Of a stretch of 8,924 nucleotides of DNA, positions 5,770 to 8,924 are shown in pieces; position 1 is the stretch's first letter, and every line of letters starts with the position of its first letter. A program made the translations under genes and the position numbers. The notes beneath the pieces are model-generated. The model ran no database searches. It worked only from the letters and a program-made list of their open reading frames with translations, and was not told where the DNA came from. Source of the stretch: DATFKA01 sp042095835 (lineage in GTDB: Bacteria > Bacteroidota > Bacteroidia > Chitinophagales > Saprospiraceae). The stretch lies in the NCBI GenBank assembly GCA_042095835.1, contig JBELML010000190.1:1-8924 (forward strand), written 5' to 3'.

Positions 5770-6727
5770 TTTTAAGTATATTTTGAGCAGCTTCCAAATA
5801 ACGGGGCGTGCCTTGGTTAATTAAATCTGCGTATAACAAAAGATCCGGTACCAGCTGAGTTGCTTCGTCTTCACTATCCCAGAACCTTTCGTAAACGGTT
5901 ACTAGCCCTTGCGGATCTGGCACCAATTTCAAGCTTTTCATCAAGGGCGTAAAAGGTGCATTGCTATACACGATCCACTGGTCCGTAATCAACTGACTGC
6001 CTTTTTCATTCGCAGCAGTGGCTCCGCTCCACAATGTACCTGCTGGTAAATCAACCTTTTCTAAAGGGGGTTGCTCCAGCCATTGAAAGCGTTTTTGCTG
6101 GAGTTTAGGCCGTAAAACGCGGTTAAACTGCGTCACCCACTCGGTTTTCAAATCGGCCAATCGATTCCAATTGTATTTTTTAGTATCAGCTCTTAAAATG
6201 TATTGCTCTGCTAGTAATCCCTTAATGACTTTGCTGACGGTATCAATCGTAACACCAGCTTTTGCACCAATGGTCCGGTAAGAAGCTTGCAGCAACTCCG
6301 GATTTAATAAAAACTGCCAGACCACCTTAAGGCCAGCCGGACTAAAAGCTCGGTTGCCCGTTGTTAATTGTTGTCGATCGCTGGTACCTTTATCGATACT
6401 TATATATAAGGTGTCTTTGACCAAAAACAAATTGCCAGCCGTATCTGCGTAAGGGATTTGCTCCGCTTGCAACATAGCTCGCGCCTTTGTACTGATGTAA
6501 GCCGCCCAAAACATCAACTCAGGATTCCTTTCGTGCTGCAATTGCAGAACAGGAATTTGAGCGGGGACGATTTTAGATAAAACAACCAGGTTGAAGCTGG
6601 CTAAATTTCGACCATCGGGCAAAGTCAATTGTATGCTTAACTGCTGCCCAGGGCTTTCCATTTCACAGCTTAAACCTGGAAGTTGATCAAAGTGATCGAG
6701 TATTGTATTTACAATTTGCGCGTCCAT
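5753..6727 (-). CDS. abiEi: AbiEi-like antitoxin and transcriptional autorepressor (type IV toxin-antitoxin)
   Basis: A 324-residue protein from ATG 6727. A TTG at 6763 would add 12 residues, but that extension lies inside the operator and promoter, so the ATG is preferred. The N-terminal domain ends with YISTKARAMLQAEQIPYADT, followed by AGNLFL (about 78-102). The 'ADTAGN' turn is typical of AbiEi-family antitoxins. A winged helix follows at about 127-180 (FSPAGLKVVWQFLL ... YRTIGAKAGVTIDTVSKVIK ... GLLAEQYILR). The C-terminus has VPDLLLYADLINQGTPRYLE (about 293-312), the 'P-D-L-L-Y-A-D-L ... G-x-P-R-x-x-E-A' signature of this group. In studied AbiE systems AbiEi both neutralises AbiEii and represses its own promoter by binding inverted repeats. 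The strong palindromes directly upstream fit this. Its ATG lies 54 bases from the integrase stop, and its end overlaps the toxin gene by 17 bases. Confidence 0.85.
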   Translation of the reverse strand: MDAQIVNTILDHFDQLPGLSCEMESPGQQLSIQLTLPDGRNLASFNLVVLSKIVPAQIPVLQLQHERNPELMFWAAYISTKARAMLQAEQIPYADTAGNLFLVKDTLYISIDKGTSDRQQLTTGNRAFSPAGLKVVWQFLLNPELLQASYRTIGAKAGVTIDTVSKVIKGLLAEQYILRADTKKYNWNRLADLKTEWVTQFNRVLRPKLQQKRFQWLEQPPLEKVDLPAGTLWSGATAANEKGSQLITDQWIVYSNAPFTPLMKSLKLVPDPQGLVTVYERFWDSEDEATQLVPDLLLYADLINQGTPRYLEAAQNILKNEPVF

Positions 6728-6779
6728 GTATGTAAATATACACTGTATGTTCCGAACATACAATTCTAAAAAACGTACA
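6727..6779. promoter_or_regulatory. Four-half-site operator for abiEi autoregulation
   Basis: The centre is a 19-bp palindrome, TGTATGTTC-C-GAACATACA (6744-6762). The half-site is repeated 17 bp outward on each side: TGTATGT at 6727-6733 and ACGTACA at 6773-6779 (one mismatch). All four half-sites are symmetric about position 6753. A further short dyad, TGTAT/ATACA (6727-6742), overlaps the left pair. The array fills the whole gap between the integrase stop and the abiEi ATG and covers the predicted promoter. It is therefore a strong candidate for cooperative binding by the winged-helix antitoxin AbiEi. Confidence 0.75.
6733..6764 (-). promoter_or_regulatory. Predicted abiEi promoter (ATTG, 20 bp, TATATTTA)
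   Basis: On the minus strand ATTG (6764-6761) and TATATTTA (6740-6733) are separated by 20 bp. This matches the Bacteroidota consensus TTTG-N19-21-TAnnTTTG with one mismatch per box and the same spacing as the tRNA-Lys promoter in this window. The 19-bp palindrome lies in the spacer and abuts both boxes. The expected transcription start falls at or next to the abiEi ATG, so the mRNA would be leaderless or nearly so. Confidence 0.5.
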
Positions 6780-6781
6780 AA

Positions 6782-7939
6782 CTATTGAAAAAACGAATGC
6801 CCCTCCGCAGATTTAGCAATATCCATCACCGAAGCACGTAGGTATAACTGCAAGGTCCGGATTTCCTTCCAGCCACCAAGCTTCATGATACTCTCCAGCG
6901 ACATATCGCTTAAAGCTAGATTGGTAGCGGCGGATCGACGAGCTGTATGCGTGGTTACAAACTTGAACTTGGGTCCTCGTTTGCCACCTTGTTCGACCAT
7001 TTGATTGATTCCAGCCATGGCGGCTACTTCTTTGATCTTACGATTGGCTTCTTGGTTGCTGTAATGATCGAACTTGTAATTGTTCTTTTCGATTAGTTGA
7101 CGCGCTTTCGATGATATCGGTACCATGCATTGGACGCCTGTCTTCTTAGATCGATAATCAATGTAGCGATCCTCTCGAATGAAGTCTCTGGAAAAAAGTA
7201 CAGAATCTTCCCAGCGCATCACAAAATAAAACGCCAGCAAGAAACGATCCCTTTCTCGATCGAGCGGCGTATTGTGGCGAAGGTCTACGTTTTCAAGTAA
7301 TTCGATCTCATCCATTGTGAGGTAAATCTTATCCTGATATTCTCCTCTAATGACCTTAAAATCGGGATGCAGGTAGATCTGATTATTATGCAGTTGGCTA
7401 TGGTGAGCCATCCTGATCAGTCTTTTGATCTTCTTGATGTGGTTTCCAAAATCGACCGGTCCACCTCCGTTATCCAGCAGGTACTTGTAGTAAGCCGCGT
7501 AAAACTCCATGTTGATTTGATCAAAGTTCAGGTCACCATAGCCATGGTAAGCACAATACTCCCGCACCCGTTTCAATATCACTCGATAGTGTTTGATGGT
7601 TCCTGGTTTAAGGTTGTGGACACCATTATCGGCCTCTACAATAAATTGAGCCGTATAAGCTAAAAAACTTTTCCCTACCGAATTGCTGGTAAGTTGTTCG
7701 ACCGAGACTCCTTCGTTAAGCTTCCGTTGAAAGTCCAGAATCATCGAAGCAATCTCAATATTATCGGTACCAGCGGTTGGTGTACCTTTAATTTGTCGAC
7801 TGGCTTCGTCCCAATTTTCGGGTAGGACTTTAATTCCGGTAGAGTGATACGTTTTCTGTCCTTGGTGAGCGACATAGATTTTGATGTCACGCGTGCCGTC
7901 CTTACGCGTGTAATTCCATAAAATAGCTTTTACTGGCAT
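6782..7939 (-). CDS. Tyrosine recombinase (integrase) of the Bacteroidota island type
   Basis: A complete 385-residue protein from ATG 7939. Residues 1-45 form the arm-DNA-binding domain (ILWNYTRKDGTRDIKIYVAH ... STGIKVLPENWD). Residues 90-185 form the SAM-like core-binding domain. The catalytic domain follows from about 205. Visible catalytic residues: Arg242 in FVMRWEDSV, a beta-strand Lys (265 or 266) in RSKKTG, His331 and Arg334 in THTARR, Trp357 in LGGWKEI in place of the second His, and the nucleophile Tyr366 in TLQLYLR. Trp at that position is common in this family. It lies about 400 bases from tRNA-Lys and reads away from it into the island, the standard arrangement for integration at a tRNA 3' end. 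All catalytic positions are present, so it should be active. It ends just before the abiEi operator, so read-through into the toxin-antitoxin genes is possible. Confidence 0.93.
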   Translation of the reverse strand: MPVKAILWNYTRKDGTRDIKIYVAHQGQKTYHSTGIKVLPENWDEASRQIKGTPTAGTDNIEIASMILDFQRKLNEGVSVEQLTSNSVGKSFLAYTAQFIVEADNGVHNLKPGTIKHYRVILKRVREYCAYHGYGDLNFDQINMEFYAAYYKYLLDNGGGPVDFGNHIKKIKRLIRMAHHSQLHNNQIYLHPDFKVIRGEYQDKIYLTMDEIELLENVDLRHNTPLDRERDRFLLAFYFVMRWEDSVLFSRDFIREDRYIDYRSKKTGVQCMVPISSKARQLIEKNNYKFDHYSNQEANRKIKEVAAMAGINQMVEQGGKRGPKFKFVTTHTARRSAATNLALSDMSLESIMKLGGWKEIRTLQLYLRASVMDIAKSAEGHSFFQ

Positions 7940-8283
7940 AACAAAAATTTAAACAATTAAAAAAACGGGGGTTGACTATTACCAAGCTTACACCATAAAA
8001 AAAGCTTACTCATACTTGTACCGGACAGAAGCCAGGCGATGAGTGGAAAGAAATCTTCATTATTGGGAATAATGTATAACAGAAAGGTCGTACATTATTT
8101 TCTGAAAAAAATTTTAGCCAAAAGGCAAAAAAGTGGAGCATCACTGAAAATTTTAGAAGATTGAAAATCTTTTTAGAAAAATTTTAGAAACTCCTGCTCA
8201 ATCCGAGGCACTTGTGGTCATTTACAAACATATTGTTTTGCAAAATTCGCAATAAAAAGCTTCTTTCGGTGACAATATAGCAT
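7940..8283. other. AT-rich non-coding stretch between integrase and tRNA, presumed attachment region
   Basis: I see no gene here. It contains a direct repeat AAGCTTAC (7984-7991 and 8002-8009), a perfect dyad CATTATT-GGG-AATAATG (8058-8074), the phased TTTTAG repeats listed separately, and a 10-bp palindrome TTTTGCAAAA (8236-8245). The position between an integrase gene and the 3' end of a tRNA gene is where integrase and excisionase sites normally lie. I find no second copy of the tRNA 3' end in the same orientation within the window, so the other attachment site is outside it. Confidence 0.5.
8105..8187. repeat. Four A-tract/TTTTAG repeats, possible integrase arm sites
   Basis: An A-run followed, directly or with one or two intervening bases, by TTTTAG occurs four times, with TTTTAG starting at 8112, 8151, 8171 and 8182. 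The spacings of 39, 20 and 11 bases are near multiples of a helical turn. Direct repeats of about this size near an integrase gene are often arm-type integrase sites. The region is AT-rich, so part of the pattern could arise by chance. Confidence 0.35.
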
Positions 8284-8315
8284 AAAAAAAGCCATCTACG
8301 CAAGGCGGATGGCTT
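8284..8315 (-). terminator. Intrinsic terminator of tRNA-Lys
   Basis: AAGCCATC ... CGC (8289-8301) pairs with GCG ... GATGGCTT (8305-8315), with a two-base bulge and a three-base loop. Read on the minus strand, a run of seven Ts (8284-8290) closes the structure. It lies about 22 bases beyond the tRNA 3' end in the direction of its transcription. A-runs on the other flank would also give some termination on the plus strand. Confidence 0.8.
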
Positions 8316-8337
8316 GAAAAAAACAAATTGTTTGTGT

Positions 8338-8413
8338 TGGTGATTCCGCTGGGGTTCGAACCCAGGACCCCTTGATTAAAAGTCAAGTGCTCTACCAGCT
8401 GAGCTACGGAATC
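8338..8413 (-). tRNA. tRNA-Lys, anticodon TTT
   Basis: The minus strand folds into a full cloverleaf: acceptor arms GATTCCG and CGGAATC with discriminator A; D arm GCTC-AGCTGGTAGA-GAGC; anticodon stem CTTGA/TCAAG with loop CTTTTAA (anticodon at 8378-8380); and T arm CTGGG-TTCGAAC-CCCAG. The mature body is 8341-8413 (73 bases). The next three bases (8338-8340) read CCA, so the 3' CCA appears to be encoded. The gene is the probable integration target of the island, because the integrase gene lies on its 3' side in the same orientation. Confidence 0.97.
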
Positions 8414-8446
8414 TTATTTGTTTTGCACCTTGTTTCTAAGGAGATG

Positions 8447-8478
8447 CAAATATAAAAGGCTTTTAGAAAAGATGCAAA
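8447..8478 (-). promoter_or_regulatory. Promoter of tRNA-Lys with full Bacteroidota consensus
   Basis: On the minus strand TTTG (8478-8475), a 20-bp spacer and TATATTTG (8454-8447) exactly match the Bacteroidota primary-sigma consensus TTTG-N19-21-TAnnTTTG. The predicted start is about 25-30 bases before the mature 5' end of the tRNA at 8413. The match is good phylum-level evidence. Confidence 0.8.
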
Positions 8479-8564
8479 CAAAAAATAATTTCTTTTTCAT
8501 TCTTTACAAAGATAGTCCATTTTCTTGGTGGAAGATAGTACCATTGGCTTTTTAGGTCACTTAA

Positions 8565-8723
8565 GGAAGAGCTAGAGCCTCCATTGATTTGCAGTTGGAT
8601 ATCAATAATCGCTTGGTCGCCCGACAGTTGAGAAAGAGTTTGACAGATTATATGAATAGTGATGCTTTCCAGCCAAGCCAGGCTATAAATTGGCAGGGAT
8701 TGGAATCTATGGCAGATCAGTAA
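8565..8723 (+). pseudogene. C-terminal remnant resembling a family-2 glycoside hydrolase
   Basis: A 52-codon open stretch on the plus strand ends with TAA at 8721-8723. It is bounded upstream by an in-frame TAA at 8562 and has no suitable start codon. It encodes ASIDLQLDINNRLVARQLRK, then SLTDYMNSDAFQPSQ. The pattern 'D-[LI]-x-N-R-x-VARQLR-x-SL-x-x-YM-x-S-x-x-F-x-P' is the usual C-terminal end of large Bacteroidota GH2-type sugar hydrolases. I take it as the tail of a gene whose body was lost on the left, on the host side of the tRNA. The bases just upstream (8500-8560) show no extension in the other frames that I recognise. Similarity is from memory of the family, so moderate confidence. Confidence 0.5.
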
Positions 8724-8764
8724 TAGAAAATTAAGTAAATTAGGAGATTCTAATCAGTAATAGA
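8716..8764. repeat. 12-bp direct repeat overlapping the remnant's stop codon
   Basis: ATCAGTAATAGA occurs at 8716-8727 and again at 8753-8764. The first copy includes the TAA that ends the GH2-like remnant. It may mark a small duplication or an old insertion and excision scar. The 25 bases between the copies are AT-rich and featureless. Confidence 0.45.
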
Positions 8765-8840
8765 GCAAACGTATTAAAATTAAAACTGAAAAAGAAATGA
8801 TTTTTACTGGAAATTAAGTGTAAAAAGATCATAAGTGAAG

Positions 8841-8924
8841 TGCGGGAGGCCGCCTAGGCATTGTTTGAGTGGAGCGAGTTTGGCTAGGCAAGATTTTTTT
8901 GCTTCGTTTTTGTATCGAATGACA
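8841..8924. repeat. GC-richer repeat-like sequence at the right edge, incomplete
   Basis: After about 90 bases of featureless AT-rich DNA (8765-8840) the composition changes sharply. The palindrome GCCTAGGC lies at 8852-8859 and a related GGCTAGGC at 8882-8889. GCCTAG (8852-8857) can pair with CTAGGC (8884-8889). It is followed by a T-run, GCTTCG and TTTTTGT, where the window ends in ACA, possibly the start of a complementary arm. This resembles dispersed intergenic repeats, but one partial copy cannot establish that. No gene is seen from 8724 to the end. Confidence 0.35.

Noticed and set aside
6728..6763. TTG start at 6763 for the AbiEi-like protein
   Set aside because: The 12 extra codons consist entirely of operator and promoter sequence, and the ATG at 6727 gives a normal family N-terminus.
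8338..8360. Second att copy (direct repeat of the tRNA 3' end) within the window
   Set aside because: I found no same-orientation copy; the only partial match, near 4911, is inverted. The far end of the island must be outside the window.
1..8924. CRISPR array or cas genes
   Set aside because: No regularly spaced repeats with unique spacers and no Cas-like proteins were seen.

Overview
The window looks like the tRNA-proximal end of a genomic island in a member of the Bacteroidota. Three things point to that phylum. The tRNA-Lys gene has a textbook Bacteroidota promoter (TTTG, 20 bp, TATATTTG). The integrase is of the Bacteroidota arm-domain/SAM-like type, with Trp replacing the second catalytic His. 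A gene remnant resembles the C-terminus of Bacteroidota family-2 glycoside hydrolases. No species can be named from the sequence.

Layout, right to left, because every intact gene is on the minus strand. Positions 8414-8924 are probably host chromosome: the tRNA promoter, a decayed GH2-like fragment on the plus strand, short direct repeats, and a GC-richer repeat-like sequence at the edge. tRNA-Lys(TTT) is at 8338-8413 and its terminator at 8284-8315. A 400-base AT-rich stretch with phased TTTTAG repeats (possible integrase arm sites) follows, then a complete tyrosine recombinase (6782-7939). Next is an AbiE-type (type IV toxin-antitoxin) pair: an intact AbiEi-like antitoxin/repressor gene (5753-6727), preceded by a four-half-site operator that fills the gap to the integrase, and an AbiEii-like nucleotidyltransferase gene (4930-5769) broken by one in-frame amber codon.

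Further left are an unrecognised 258-residue protein (4055-4831), a 110-bp nested dyad (3940-4049), a small HTH protein (3652-3933), a membrane/coiled-coil protein (2438-3544) overlapping a small zinc-finger gene (2094-2504), a cluster of hairpins (1810-1928), a ribbon-helix-helix protein (1375-1764) and a VapE-type P-loop ATPase (26-1327) that ends at the window's left edge.

Inferred roles: the integrase and the HTH protein (excisionase candidate) would handle integration and excision. The VapE-like ATPase and RHH protein look like a replication or mobilization module whose remaining genes, such as a relaxase, would lie further left. The AbiE pair would act as stabilising or anti-phage cargo, now probably defective. 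The membrane/zinc-finger pair and the 258-residue protein have no function I can assign and are the best places to look for something new. No second attachment site or relaxase is visible, so the island's other end is outside the window.
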